A stretch of 20,138 bases of DNA from Palsa-892 sp035555855 (GTDB taxonomy: Bacteria; Pseudomonadota; Alphaproteobacteria; Rhizobiales; Xanthobacteraceae), in NCBI GenBank assembly GCA_035555855.1, contig DATMGD010000024.1, positions 1 to 20,138 of the forward strand, written 5' to 3'. Positions 8,801 through 15,961 of the stretch are shown here, piece by piece (within the stretch, counting starts at the first letter, position 1; the number at the start of each line of letters is the position of its first letter). Position numbers and translations under genes: made by a program. The notes under the pieces are model-generated. The model made no database searches. It worked only from the letters and a program-made list of their open reading frames with translations, and was not told where the DNA came from.

Positions 8801-8980
8801 CGAAATCCGCTCGGCATCACCATCGTCGGCGGTCTTCTCCTCAGCCAGTTGCTGACGCTCTACACGACGCCGGTGATTTATCTTGAGATGGAGCGCGCAA
8901 AAGATCGTTTCAGTTGGCTGACTCCACAGCCGCCGCAGACGCGCCCGCCGGGCGCCAGGCGGACGAAAGCGGCGGAGTAG
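5852..8980 (+). CDS. RND multidrug efflux permease, MdtB-like
   Basis: The protein has 1042 aa, standard for the HAE-1 RND family. GGAGA 11 bases upstream supports the ATG. The start FIRRPIATSLL, the porter-domain phrases VTAPLERQFGQ and VQAAINAAGSALP, and AKGSLDG-like and RQPGANII segments follow E. coli MdtB closely. The proton-relay residues are present: Asp401 and Asp402 in GFVVDDAIVMIENI (TM4) and Lys924 in GIVKKNAIMMIDFALEAER (TM10). Twelve membrane segments and two large periplasmic loops are evident. It would export amphipathic compounds from periplasm or inner leaflet using the proton gradient. MdtB and MdtC of E. coli form a mixed trimer, and the adjoining gene is MdtC-like, so a heterotrimer is expected here. 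The substrate is unknown. Its sequence is not of the heavy-metal CusA/CzcA type. Confidence 0.93.
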   Translation: MNVSAPFIRRPIATSLLGVAALLGGILGYMWLSVSALPQVDFPTIQVTTQLPGANPDTVASLVTAPLERQFGQIPALSGMISSSSFGISQITLQFDLDREIDGAAQDVQAAINAAGSALPRNLPYPPTYSKVNPADTAVLTLALTSDNVPIRTLSDLADTLLAQRLAEVSGVGKVSVQGGVRPAIRIQADLSRLAAAGLGLADVLTAVQGANVAGPKGSLDGAHQSYTIGANDQLASAAGYKDVVVAYRNGSPLLLRDVANIVDGLENNKVAAWFQGKPAVVIDIQRQPGANIIDTVERIKREFPRLQRAMPAGVKLTIVSDRTETIRASVHDVQFTLVLSVFLVVLVVLAFLRTIRATIIAGVALPLSLIATFGVMWFCGFSLDNLSLMALTIGTGFVVDDAIVMIENIVRHMEEGENPFQAALSGAREIGFTVISLTVSLIAVFIPLLFMTGLVGRMFREFALTLTIAVVVSAVVSLTLTPMMCSRLLRHVPEGKENPLSAKFSAYIDRTVEFYGKSLEWVLEHQRATLITTFATLAATVLLYALMPKGFLPQQDTGLISAVTEAGPEVSFTEMQRLQGLVTAAIGKDPDVTNVVSVVGVSPVNPTPNAGKLTITLKPRNDRHLVAAQIAERLKRAVAEIPGIVVYFQPVQDIQISTRSSRAQYQYTLASTDAAEVNEWSKKLLARLRESPILREVASESQDGGLRTNVIVDRETAGRLGVSMQAVNDTLNSAFAQRQISTIYSQANQYRVVLEALPEYQMNANSLSRLFVPGANNAQVPLTAIATIERTTAPLAIAHQSQFPSVTLSFNLAPEYALSDAVSVISRAQAEIGMPNSVIGSYSGDAAEFAKSLRGEPWLILAAVVTIYIVLGVLYESAIHPLTILSTLPSAGVGALLALSLLGYDLSVIALIGIILLMGIVKKNAIMMIDFALEAEREEGLSARDSIVKASLLRFRPIMMTTLAALFGALPLALEGGTGSELRNPLGITIVGGLLLSQLLTLYTTPVIYLEMERAKDRFSWLTPQPPQTRPPGARRTKAAE

Positions 8981-8983
8981 GCG

Positions 8984-11900
8984 ATGAATTTCTCCGCGCC
9001 CTTCATCCGGCGGCCGATCGGCACCACGCTTTTGGCGATCGGCATGATGCTGGTGGGCGCCGTCGCCTACGAGTTCCTGCCGGTTTCGAGCCTGCCGTCG
9101 GTCGAGTTTCCGACGATCCGCGTCTCCGCAAGCCGTCCCGGCGCCGACCCAGAAACCATGGCGGCGACCGTGGCGGCGCCGCTCGAGCGGCGGCTCGGCG
9201 AGATTGCAGGGGTCACCGAAATGACCTCGACGAGCGCACTCGGCTCGACCAGCATTACGGTGCAGTTCGATCTCAACCGCAGCATCGATGGTGCCGCGCG
9301 CGACGTGCAGTCGGCGCTGAATGCCGCCGCGACCGATCTCCCGAGCGATCTGCCGACGCTGCCCATCTTCCGCAAGGTCAATCCTTCGGCTTCGCCGATT
9401 CTCATCCTTGCGTTGACGTCGAAAACCATGACGGCAAACGCGATTTATGACGTCGCCGACTCCGTCATCGCCCAGCGTATGTCGCAGGTCGATGGCGTCG
9501 CCGAAGTCACCGTTTCGGGTGCCGATCAGCCGGCGGTGCGCATGCGCGTCGATCCGGTACGGCTTGCCCAGATGGGTATTTCGATGGACGACGTGCGCAC
9601 CGCGGTTGCCGGTACCAACGCGCTCGGACCCGTCGGCAATATTGACGGGGGCTGGATCGGCGAGTCGCTCGCCACCAACAGCCAGCTTCGCAAGGCCGAA
9701 GATTACCACACGCTCGTCGTGAAGACGGTGAACGGTAACGTCATCCGGCTGAAGGACATCGCCACCATCCGGGATTCGACGCGCAACAGCCGCTCCGATG
9801 CACGCTTCAATCGCGAACCGGCGGTGCTCCTGATCGTCACCAAGCAGGCGAGCGCCAACGTCATCGAGACGGTCGACAAGATCAAGGTGCTGTTGCCCGA
9901 TCTGCAGCGCTGGATTCCGGCAAGCGTCGAAATCTCCGTACTGTCCGACCGTACGCAAACGATCCGCGCCAGTGTCCGCGAGATGCAGCTCACGCTGTTC
10001 GGTACCGTCGTGCTGGTGATGCTGGTCGTCTTCGTCTTCCTGCGCCGCATTTCCGGCACCATCGCCGCCGGCGTCACCGTGCCGTTGTCGCTCGCCGGCA
10101 CTTGCGGGCTGATGTGGCTCGCGGGCTTTTCTATCGACAATCTTTCCCTGATGGCGCTCGCCGTCTCGGTCGGCTTTGTTGTCGACGACGCCATCGTCAT
10201 GATCGAGAACTGCTTCCGCAATCTCGAGCGGGGCAAGTCACCGTTGCGGTCGGCGATGGAAGGCGCGAAGCAAATCGGCTTCACGGTGATCTCGATCAGC
10301 GTTTCGCTGCTCGCCGCCTTTATCCCGCTGCTTCTGATGGGCGGCATCGTCGGCCGGCTGTTCCGCGAATTCTCAGTGACGCTCGCTTTCGCGATCATCG
10401 TCTCGACCGTGGTGTCGCTCACGGTAACGCCGATGGTCTGCGCCTATTTCGTGCGCGAGGCGCCGAGCCCTGATGCGACGCGGTTCGACCGCATCGTCGA
10501 AAGCATATTCGGGCGCCTGCTTCGCCTCTATGAGCAGACGCTTGCCGGCATCATCCGCTTCCACACGCTCGCCCTGCTCGTGGTCGCGGGGACGATCGCG
10601 CTCACCGCGCTTCTCTATGTGAAAGTTCCGAAGGGCTTCATTCCGCCGGACGATACTGGACTCATCTTCGGCGGCACGCAGGCATCCCCCGATATCTCCT
10701 TCCAGGCGATGCGGGTTTTACAGCAGAAGGCGCTCGAACTCGTCCTCGCCGATCCGGCGATCGCCGGCGTCGGTTCCTCGATCGGCACGTCGAGCTTCAA
10801 TCCCTCCGCCAATCAGGGCCGCATGTTCATCAGCCTGAAGCCGCTTGAAGAGCGCGGCGGCCTGACGACGGCGCAGGTCATCAATCGGCTGCGCGGCAAG
10901 ATATCGAATATCCCCGGCCTGCGGGTGTTTCTGTTCGCCGCCTCGGATGTGCGGGTCGGCGGCCGCCAGAGCCAGTCGCAATACCAGTTCACGTTATGGG
11001 ATCCGGATTTCGGCGAGCTTAAAGAGTGGTTTCCGCGCATCCTGGATCGCGTGAAGCAGGTGCCGGGCCTCGTCGATGTCACGACCGACCGCCAGCAGGG
11101 CGGGCTGCAGGCCGATATCGTCATCGACCGCCTGGCGGCGGCGCGCCTTAACGTGCCAATTGCGAATATCGACAACGCGCTGAACAACGCCTATTCGCAG
11201 CGGCAGATTTCCCGCATTTACGGTGCGCGCAACCAGTATCAGGTCGTGCTGGAGGTTGCGCCTCAATTCCAGCGCGATCCTTCCGATTTCGACCAGATCT
11301 ACGTGCCGTCGACGACCGGCGCGCAGGTGCCACTCTCGGGGCTTGCGAAGTTCGAGCGCACGCTAAGCCCGCTCACGGTCAATCACCAAAAGCAGTTTCC
11401 CGCGATCACCATCACTTTCAATCTTGCGCCGGGTTATTCGCTCGAACAGGTATCGGACGACATCATCCGTACGGTGCGTGAGGTGCACCCGCCGGATTCG
11501 CTGCGCGCGGAATTTGCCGGAGATGCCGCCGCCGCGGCGCGCAGCTCGAGCGCCCAGCCGCTGCTGATTCTCGCGGCGCTGATTGCGGTCTATATCGTGC
11601 TCGGTGTGCTTTATGAGAGTCTCGCGCATCCTCTGACTATTCTCTCGACGCTGCCGTCGGCTGGACTCGGCGCGCTCCTCGCGCTGATGGTGACGGGCAC
11701 CGAGCTCTCATTAATCGCCTTCATCGGCATCATTCTGCTGATCGGCATTGTCAAGAAAAACGGCATCATGCTCGTGGATTTTGCGCTCGAAGCCGAGCGC
11801 AAGCGCGGCCTTGCGCCGGAACAGGCGATTTTCGAGGCCTGCATCGAGCGTTTCCGGCCGATCATGATGACAACGCTCGCGGCGATTCTCGGCGCGGTAC

Positions 11901-12112
11901 CGCTCATCATCGCGAGCGGGCCCGGCTCGGAGCTGCGCCGTCCGCTCGGCATCACCATCGTCGGCGGCCTGATCGTCTCGCAGGTGCTGACGCTCTACAC
12001 CACGCCGGTAATTTATCTCCTGCTCGATAAATTACACCGCCGCTTAGGTGGCGCGGCGCAAATCAGCAGGCCGCCGCGGCGCAATCCGCCGGCGCCGCAA
12101 CCGGCGCGTTAG
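8984..12112 (+). CDS. RND multidrug efflux permease, MdtC-like
   Basis: The protein has 1042 aa, exactly the length of its upstream partner. It begins three bases after that gene's stop, and GGAG at 8974-8977 spans that stop region. MdtC-type phrases include VSASRPGADPETMAATVAAPLERRLGEIAGV, GSTSITVQFDLNR, DGAARDVQSALNAA and DVRVGGRQSQSQYQFTL. Proton-relay residues Asp401 and Asp402 (GFVVDDAIVMIEN) and Lys925 (GIVKKNGIMLVDFALEAER) are intact, so it should be an active transporter rather than a degenerate subunit. It is clearly a paralogue of the gene before it; the start regions share a 19-base identical run (5870-5888 and 9002-9020). It closes the efflux operon, with a hairpin 36 bases after the stop. 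The B/C assignment rests on remembered E. coli sequences and is an inference. Confidence 0.92.
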   Translation: MNFSAPFIRRPIGTTLLAIGMMLVGAVAYEFLPVSSLPSVEFPTIRVSASRPGADPETMAATVAAPLERRLGEIAGVTEMTSTSALGSTSITVQFDLNRSIDGAARDVQSALNAAATDLPSDLPTLPIFRKVNPSASPILILALTSKTMTANAIYDVADSVIAQRMSQVDGVAEVTVSGADQPAVRMRVDPVRLAQMGISMDDVRTAVAGTNALGPVGNIDGGWIGESLATNSQLRKAEDYHTLVVKTVNGNVIRLKDIATIRDSTRNSRSDARFNREPAVLLIVTKQASANVIETVDKIKVLLPDLQRWIPASVEISVLSDRTQTIRASVREMQLTLFGTVVLVMLVVFVFLRRISGTIAAGVTVPLSLAGTCGLMWLAGFSIDNLSLMALAVSVGFVVDDAIVMIENCFRNLERGKSPLRSAMEGAKQIGFTVISISVSLLAAFIPLLLMGGIVGRLFREFSVTLAFAIIVSTVVSLTVTPMVCAYFVREAPSPDATRFDRIVESIFGRLLRLYEQTLAGIIRFHTLALLVVAGTIALTALLYVKVPKGFIPPDDTGLIFGGTQASPDISFQAMRVLQQKALELVLADPAIAGVGSSIGTSSFNPSANQGRMFISLKPLEERGGLTTAQVINRLRGKISNIPGLRVFLFAASDVRVGGRQSQSQYQFTLWDPDFGELKEWFPRILDRVKQVPGLVDVTTDRQQGGLQADIVIDRLAAARLNVPIANIDNALNNAYSQRQISRIYGARNQYQVVLEVAPQFQRDPSDFDQIYVPSTTGAQVPLSGLAKFERTLSPLTVNHQKQFPAITITFNLAPGYSLEQVSDDIIRTVREVHPPDSLRAEFAGDAAAAARSSSAQPLLILAALIAVYIVLGVLYESLAHPLTILSTLPSAGLGALLALMVTGTELSLIAFIGIILLIGIVKKNGIMLVDFALEAERKRGLAPEQAIFEACIERFRPIMMTTLAAILGAVPLIIASGPGSELRRPLGITIVGGLIVSQVLTLYTTPVIYLLLDKLHRRLGGAAQISRPPRRNPPAPQPAR

Positions 12113-12148
12113 CTGGCGCAAATCGGATCCCTGAATTAACATTCCAAT

Positions 12149-12167
12149 CGGCCCGCTCGGCGGGCCG
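12149..12167 (+). terminator. GC hairpin at the end of the efflux operon, probable terminator
   Basis: CGGCCCGC (12149-12156) pairs perfectly with GCGGGCCG (12160-12167) around a three-base loop TCG. It lies 36 bases after the last permease stop and before the next gene. The following bases (CTATCTCAT) are not a proper T-run, so termination may be weak or need Rho. Confidence 0.5.
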
Positions 12168-12204
12168 CTATCTCATCCGTTCCCGAAAATGTAGGCACTG
12201 CGAC

Positions 12205-12894
12205 ATGGACGCTGGAAATGAAACACGATTGCAGCCGCTGATGATGTCGTTCGACGTATTCGGCACGCTGATCAGCGTACGTGATAGTTCTTATGCGGCG
12301 TTCGAAAGCATTCTATCGGAAGCGGGCGGGGCGAATGTCGACGTCAAGAAATTCTGGGAGCGTTGGGAACACCGGAATATCGAGCATTACTGGGAGCCCT
12401 ATCAGCCCTATCGGAAAATTTGCGAAACCTCGCTCACCGAAACATTCGCCGAGTTCGGCCTGCAAGGCAGCGGCCGCTTGATCGACCGTTACTTCGAGGC
12501 TTTCCCGAAATTCTTCCTTTATGACGACGTCCTGCCGACGCTCGAGCGCCTGGCCAAAACGTATAAATTGGCGATCGTCTCCAACATCGACGATGACCTG
12601 CTCGCGGCAACACCCCTAAGCCGTGAATTCGATCTTGTTTGCACCGCGGAACGCGCGCGCGGGTATAAGCCCGACGGAACGCTATTCAAATATCTGCTTG
12701 AAAAGTCGGGTTTGACCAAAGACCAGTTATTTCATTCGGGGCAGTCGCAGTTCACCGATCTCGTTGGTGGAAAACCGCTCGGTCTCACCATTGCATGGAT
12801 CAACCGGCGCAATATCGCCCTTTCCGAATCCGTGCCGCCGCCCGACTATGTTCTTTCGGACATTCAATCGCTTCATCGAATCGTGCAGATGTAG
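12205..12894 (+). CDS. HAD-superfamily hydrolase, haloacid dehalogenase type II-like
   Basis: The protein has 229 aa. Motif I is SFDVFGTL, with the nucleophile Asp17 followed by V-F-G-T, as in 2-haloacid dehalogenases and their relatives. Motif II is Ser126 in IVSNIDD, and motif III is Lys155 in RGYKPDG. Motif IV reads HSGQSQFTDL (177-186): the first acid of a phosphatase-type GD is Gln180, while Asp185 is kept. This matches the 'AQSxxHD' variant of dehalogenase-like HADs better than phosphatases. It is cytoplasmic; the substrate cannot be read. No strong ribosome binding site is seen (TAGG about nine bases upstream), and starts at 12241 or 12244 are possible. My hand count gives about 54-55% GC over 12241-12840, clearly below the neighbours. 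It converges on the IclR gene with a 19-base gap. Confidence 0.82.
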   Translation: MDAGNETRLQPLMMSFDVFGTLISVRDSSYAAFESILSEAGGANVDVKKFWERWEHRNIEHYWEPYQPYRKICETSLTETFAEFGLQGSGRLIDRYFEAFPKFFLYDDVLPTLERLAKTYKLAIVSNIDDDLLAATPLSREFDLVCTAERARGYKPDGTLFKYLLEKSGLTKDQLFHSGQSQFTDLVGGKPLGLTIAWINRRNIALSESVPPPDYVLSDIQSLHRIVQM

Positions 12895-12913
12895 ATACGG
12901 TCGTGGAAGGAGA

Positions 12914-13696
12914 TCAGTGCCCGGCAAGCGCGGCCTGAACCTTCTGCACCATGGCGGCAAGGCGCGGGCCGATATCGTTGACGATCTGCTCGCGCGACAG
13001 CCGGAATACCGGCTCGCCGCAATTAAAGGCATAGACGCCGCTGCCGTCGGCCGGCACGAGGGGCACGCCGGCAGCGGCAATGTCCGATTGCCACTCGCCA
13101 ACCGACAGCGTGAAGCCGCGCTTTTCGTAATCGTCCACCGCCTGCTCGATGCCTTCGCGCAGGGCCGGCCAGTTGTCGCCGGCATGCTTGGCGATATGGC
13201 TCATCAGCCATTCGCGTTCTTCCTCGGGCGCGGCGGCCAAGAGTGCCCGGCCCATCGCCGTCGTCGCCATCGGCAGCCGCGCTCCAAGCTCGAGTCGCAA
13301 CATCGACGAGGAACGGCCGCGCGCCTGCTCGATATAAATAAGATTCAGGCGGTCGCGGATGCCGAGCGCAACGGTCGCATCTGTATGATCGGCAAGCTCC
13401 TGCATGAGCGGCAGCGCGATCTGGCGAACCCGGAGATTGATGAGGGCGGAATAGCCGAGGGAGATAGCTCCCGGCGCGAGCGTATATTTCGACAGCCGCT
13501 CGTTGTGCAGGAGATAGCCAAGCTTCGTGAGTGTGTAGGTCAGCCGCGAAATCGTCGCCTTGGGCAGGCCCGTGCGCTGGGCAAGTTCCTGATTGCCGAG
13601 GACACAGTCGGCCGGCGTGAAGGCGCGCAACACATCGAGCCCGCGCGCCAGCGCAATCACGAATTTCCGGTCATGCGCGGGAGCGCTGGCGCTCAT
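12914..13696 (-). CDS. IclR-family transcriptional regulator
   Basis: The protein has 260 aa from the ATG whose first base is 13696 (MSASAPAHDRKFVIALARGLDVL), the usual distance before the first helix. An in-frame ATG at 13750, or TTG at 13753, would add 18-19 residues; neither start has a good Shine-Dalgarno. The N-terminal winged helix (about 13-75) contains LGNQELAQRTGLPKATISRLTYTLTKLGYL. The C-terminal ligand-binding domain contains the family phrases RLELGARLPMATTAMGRALLAA, DYEKRGFTLSVGEW and AAGVPLV. IclR proteins bind small aromatic or aliphatic acids, or their CoA derivatives, and usually control a neighbouring catabolic operon. This one is divergent from the bifunctional enoyl-CoA hydratase/dehydrogenase, with palindromes between them, so it most likely controls that gene and itself. 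The ligand is unknown. Confidence 0.92.
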   Translation of the reverse strand: MSASAPAHDRKFVIALARGLDVLRAFTPADCVLGNQELAQRTGLPKATISRLTYTLTKLGYLLHNERLSKYTLAPGAISLGYSALINLRVRQIALPLMQELADHTDATVALGIRDRLNLIYIEQARGRSSSMLRLELGARLPMATTAMGRALLAAAPEEEREWLMSHIAKHAGDNWPALREGIEQAVDDYEKRGFTLSVGEWQSDIAAAGVPLVPADGSGVYAFNCGEPVFRLSREQIVNDIGPRLAAMVQKVQAALAGH

Positions 13697-13749
13697 CGCC
13701 CGTGGCCCGTCAGTCTCCCATTGCTCGTAAATCGTCACCGCCGCAACCA

Positions 13750-13765
13750 TCAATCAAAAAATTGA
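13750..13765. promoter_or_regulatory. AT-rich inverted repeat, possible IclR operator
   Basis: TCAAT (13750-13754) and ATTGA (13761-13765) form a perfect 5-bp inverted repeat around an A-rich six-base spacer. The site is 53 bases upstream of the preferred IclR start and would cover the alternative ATG at 13750. Such AT-richness stands out locally. It could be an operator or simply part of a promoter. TTGACT at 13762-13767 resembles a -35 box, but its distance to TACAAT at 13791-13796 (23 bases) is too long for a standard promoter. Confidence 0.35.
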
Positions 13766-13827
13766 CTCGAATGGCAGCACTTCCTGGCGTTACAATCAAT
13801 GTGCAGGGCAGCATTTTGTCTGACGGA

Positions 13828-13841
13828 ATCGTGAACACGAT
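13828..13841. promoter_or_regulatory. Perfect palindrome, candidate IclR operator
   Basis: ATCGTG-AA-CACGAT is a perfect 14-base inverted repeat with 6-bp arms. It lies 29 bases before the GTG start of the bifunctional beta-oxidation gene and within the divergent intergenic region. IclR-family sites are commonly palindromes of about this length. A further half-site, ATCGTG (13868-13873), falls exactly 40 bases later and includes the GTG start codon. Binding by the adjacent IclR protein is inference. Confidence 0.45.
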
Positions 13842-13854
13842 CGCCTGAAGTTGC

Positions 13855-13860
13855 AGGGAG
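13855..13860 (+). promoter_or_regulatory. Shine-Dalgarno supporting a GTG start
   Basis: AGGGAG ends ten bases before the GTG at 13871. No in-frame ATG lies nearby upstream, so this site decides the non-ATG start of the bifunctional enzyme. Confidence 0.65.
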
Positions 13861-13870
13861 TTGAAGCATC

Positions 13871-15943
13871 GTGTCGGATCCGGTGAGTCTGCATCACGAA
13901 AAAGATATCGCCCTTGTTCTGGTCGATAACCCGCCGGTCAATGCGCTGAGGCACGCGGTGCGGCTCGGCATTCTCGAAGCGATGCGTGCCGCGGCAGGGG
14001 ATGCGGGCATCCGCGCCATCGTGCTCTCAGCCAAAGGCCGCACCTTCATGGCCGGCGCCGACATCTCGGAGTTCGGCAAGCCGCTTGCTTCGCCAAGCCT
14101 GCCGGAAGTCATCGCCTTTATGGAAACGGTGCAGAAACCGCTCGTCGCGGCGGTGTTCGGCACGCCGCTCGGCGGCGGACTAGAAATCACATTTGGCTGC
14201 CATTTTCGCGTTGCGGCGCCTAGCACCAGACTGGGCCTGCCGGAAATCAAGCTCGGCATCATTCCCGGTGCCGGCGGCACGCAACTTCTGCCGCGTCTTG
14301 TCGGCGTCGAAAAAGCCGCGAAGATGATTCTCTCCGGCGAGCCGATTGCGGCCGCCGATGCGCTGGCATCCGGCCTTGTCGACAAGATCGTCGAAGGCGA
14401 CGTGGTGCAGGGTGCGGTTGCCTTCGCGCACAGGGTGCTTGCCGAAAAGCGGGCGCTCGTGCATCCGCGTGCCCGCGACGAGAAAATCTCGCCTGCGGCG
14501 CGCGATGGATTGGAAAAGGTCGCCGCGGAAACCTTGAAAAAAACACGCGGCATGCAAGCCCCGCAGGCCGCGGTCGAATCGCTACGCAACATTTTCACGC
14601 TGCCGGTCGATGCCGGCCGCAAACGCGAGCGCGAGCTATTTAATGAACTGGTGATCGGCGAACAGGCGGCTGCCCAGCGCCACATTTTCTTTGCCGAACG
14701 CGAGGCGCTGAAAATTTTCGGCGTCGGTAAGGATGTGAAGCCGCGCGAGATAAAGAGCGCGGCGGTAATCGGTGCCGGCACCATGGGGGGCGGCATCGCC
14801 ATGGCGCTCGCGAGTAGCGGCATTCCTGTCACCGTGATCGAAACGGGGGAGAATGCGCTGGTGCGCGGGCTCGGGGCGGTACGCAAGAATTTTGAGATGA
14901 GCGTCAAGCGCGGCAGCTTGACGCCCGAAGCGGTGGAAAAACGGCTCGGTTTGGTAAAGGGCGCGACATCGCTCGATGCGGCAAAGGACGCCGATCTCCT
15001 CATCGAAGCCGTGTTCGAGGACATGGCGGTGAAAGAGCAGGTGTTCGGCACGCTCGACAAAATTGCCAAGCCCGGCGCTGTGCTCGCCACCAATACTTCT
15101 TATCTCGACGTCGACAAGATTGCAGCGATCACGAGCCGCCCCACCGATGTCGTCGGCATGCATTTCTTCAGCCCTGCGAATGTCATGCGGCTTCTCGAAA
15201 TCGTGCGCGGCGAAAAGACCTCACCCGAAGTTCTGGCGACGGCATTGGCTGTCGGTCGCAAGCTCGGCAAGACGCCGGTTGTCGTCGGCGTATGCCGGGG
15301 TTTCGTCGGCAACCGCATGCTGGCGCGGCGACAGGAGGCGGCGGAGCGTCTGCTGCTCGACGGCGCCTTGCCGCATGAAGTCGATCAGGCACTTACGGAT
15401 TTTGGCTTTCCGATGGGACCGCTCGCGGTGTCGGATCTTGCCGGCCTCGACATCAGCTGGCGTAACCGCAAGGCGCTTGGTACCCGCGCCGAGATCGCCG
15501 ATACCTTATGCGAGATGGGCCGTTTCGGTCAGAAAACCGGCAGGGGCTATTACCGCTACGAGCCCGGCTCGCGCACGCCCCTTCGCGATCCCGAAGCCGA
15601 TGCGGTCGTTGTCGCGGCTTCGCAAAAGCTCGGCCGCACGCGGCGAAATTTCATGCCGGACGAGATCGTCGAGCGGCTGATTTTTCCAATGATCAACGAA
15701 GGCGCTCGTATTCTCGAAGAGGGCATCGCCGCGCGCGCGAGCGATATCGACGTGATCTGGGTGCGCGGTTACGGTTTTCCGGTTTGGCGCGGCGGGCCGA
15801 TGTTCTATGCCGATAGCGTGGGGCTTGCGAACATCCGCGGCCGGCTGAAAACTTTCGCGCAGGAAAGCGGCGACGAAACGCTTAACCCCGCGCCGCTGAT
15901 CGAGAAGCTTGCGGCGACAGGTAAGGGATTCGCTTCTTCCTAA
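13871..15943 (+). CDS. Bifunctional enoyl-CoA hydratase / 3-hydroxyacyl-CoA dehydrogenase, FadB/FadJ-like
   Basis: The protein has 690 aa, slightly shorter than E. coli FadB (729 aa) and usual for FadB-like multifunctional enzymes. The N-terminal crotonase domain (about 1-185) has the oxyanion-hole segment MAGADISEF and both catalytic glutamates: Glu105 in LGGGLE and Glu125 in LGLPEIKLGIIPGAGG, 20 residues apart as in FadB. The NAD-binding domain starts near 296 with GAGTMGGG (G301-x-G303-x-x-G306). The catalytic His431 is in GMHFFSP, followed by GNRM and two C-terminal 3HCDH domains (FPMGPLAVSDLAG; PMINEGARILEEG). It would hydrate a trans-2-enoyl-CoA and oxidise the 3-hydroxyacyl-CoA. No thiolase is adjacent. 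It starts with GTG and lies divergent from the IclR gene, which probably regulates it. The acyl substrate is unknown. Confidence 0.94.
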   Translation: MSDPVSLHHEKDIALVLVDNPPVNALRHAVRLGILEAMRAAAGDAGIRAIVLSAKGRTFMAGADISEFGKPLASPSLPEVIAFMETVQKPLVAAVFGTPLGGGLEITFGCHFRVAAPSTRLGLPEIKLGIIPGAGGTQLLPRLVGVEKAAKMILSGEPIAAADALASGLVDKIVEGDVVQGAVAFAHRVLAEKRALVHPRARDEKISPAARDGLEKVAAETLKKTRGMQAPQAAVESLRNIFTLPVDAGRKRERELFNELVIGEQAAAQRHIFFAEREALKIFGVGKDVKPREIKSAAVIGAGTMGGGIAMALASSGIPVTVIETGENALVRGLGAVRKNFEMSVKRGSLTPEAVEKRLGLVKGATSLDAAKDADLLIEAVFEDMAVKEQVFGTLDKIAKPGAVLATNTSYLDVDKIAAITSRPTDVVGMHFFSPANVMRLLEIVRGEKTSPEVLATALAVGRKLGKTPVVVGVCRGFVGNRMLARRQEAAERLLLDGALPHEVDQALTDFGFPMGPLAVSDLAGLDISWRNRKALGTRAEIADTLCEMGRFGQKTGRGYYRYEPGSRTPLRDPEADAVVVAASQKLGRTRRNFMPDEIVERLIFPMINEGARILEEGIAARASDIDVIWVRGYGFPVWRGGPMFYADSVGLANIRGRLKTFAQESGDETLNPAPLIEKLAATGKGFASS

Positions 15944-15961
15944 CCCGCGTCTCTTGTCTTT

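Noticed and set aside
8123..9958. Minus-strand open frame of 611 codons across the junction of the two permeases
   Set aside because: It is the mirror of RND coding sequence in high-GC DNA. Its His/Arg/Asp-rich composition is typical of antisense translation and no domain is visible.
12764..13765. Plus-strand open frame of 333 codons opposite the IclR gene
   Set aside because: The minus-strand frame has the complete winged helix and IclR effector domain; the plus-strand frame also overlaps the end of the HAD gene and has no family features.
13762..13796. TTGACT ... TACAAT as a sigma-70 promoter for the bifunctional gene
   Set aside because: Each box looks good alone, but the 23-base spacer is well outside the usual 16-18, so I did not call a promoter.
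13894..15093. Minus-strand open frame of 399 codons inside the bifunctional beta-oxidation gene
   Set aside because: The plus strand has all catalytic residues of the crotonase and dehydrogenase domains; the antisense product is Ser/Ala-rich without motifs.
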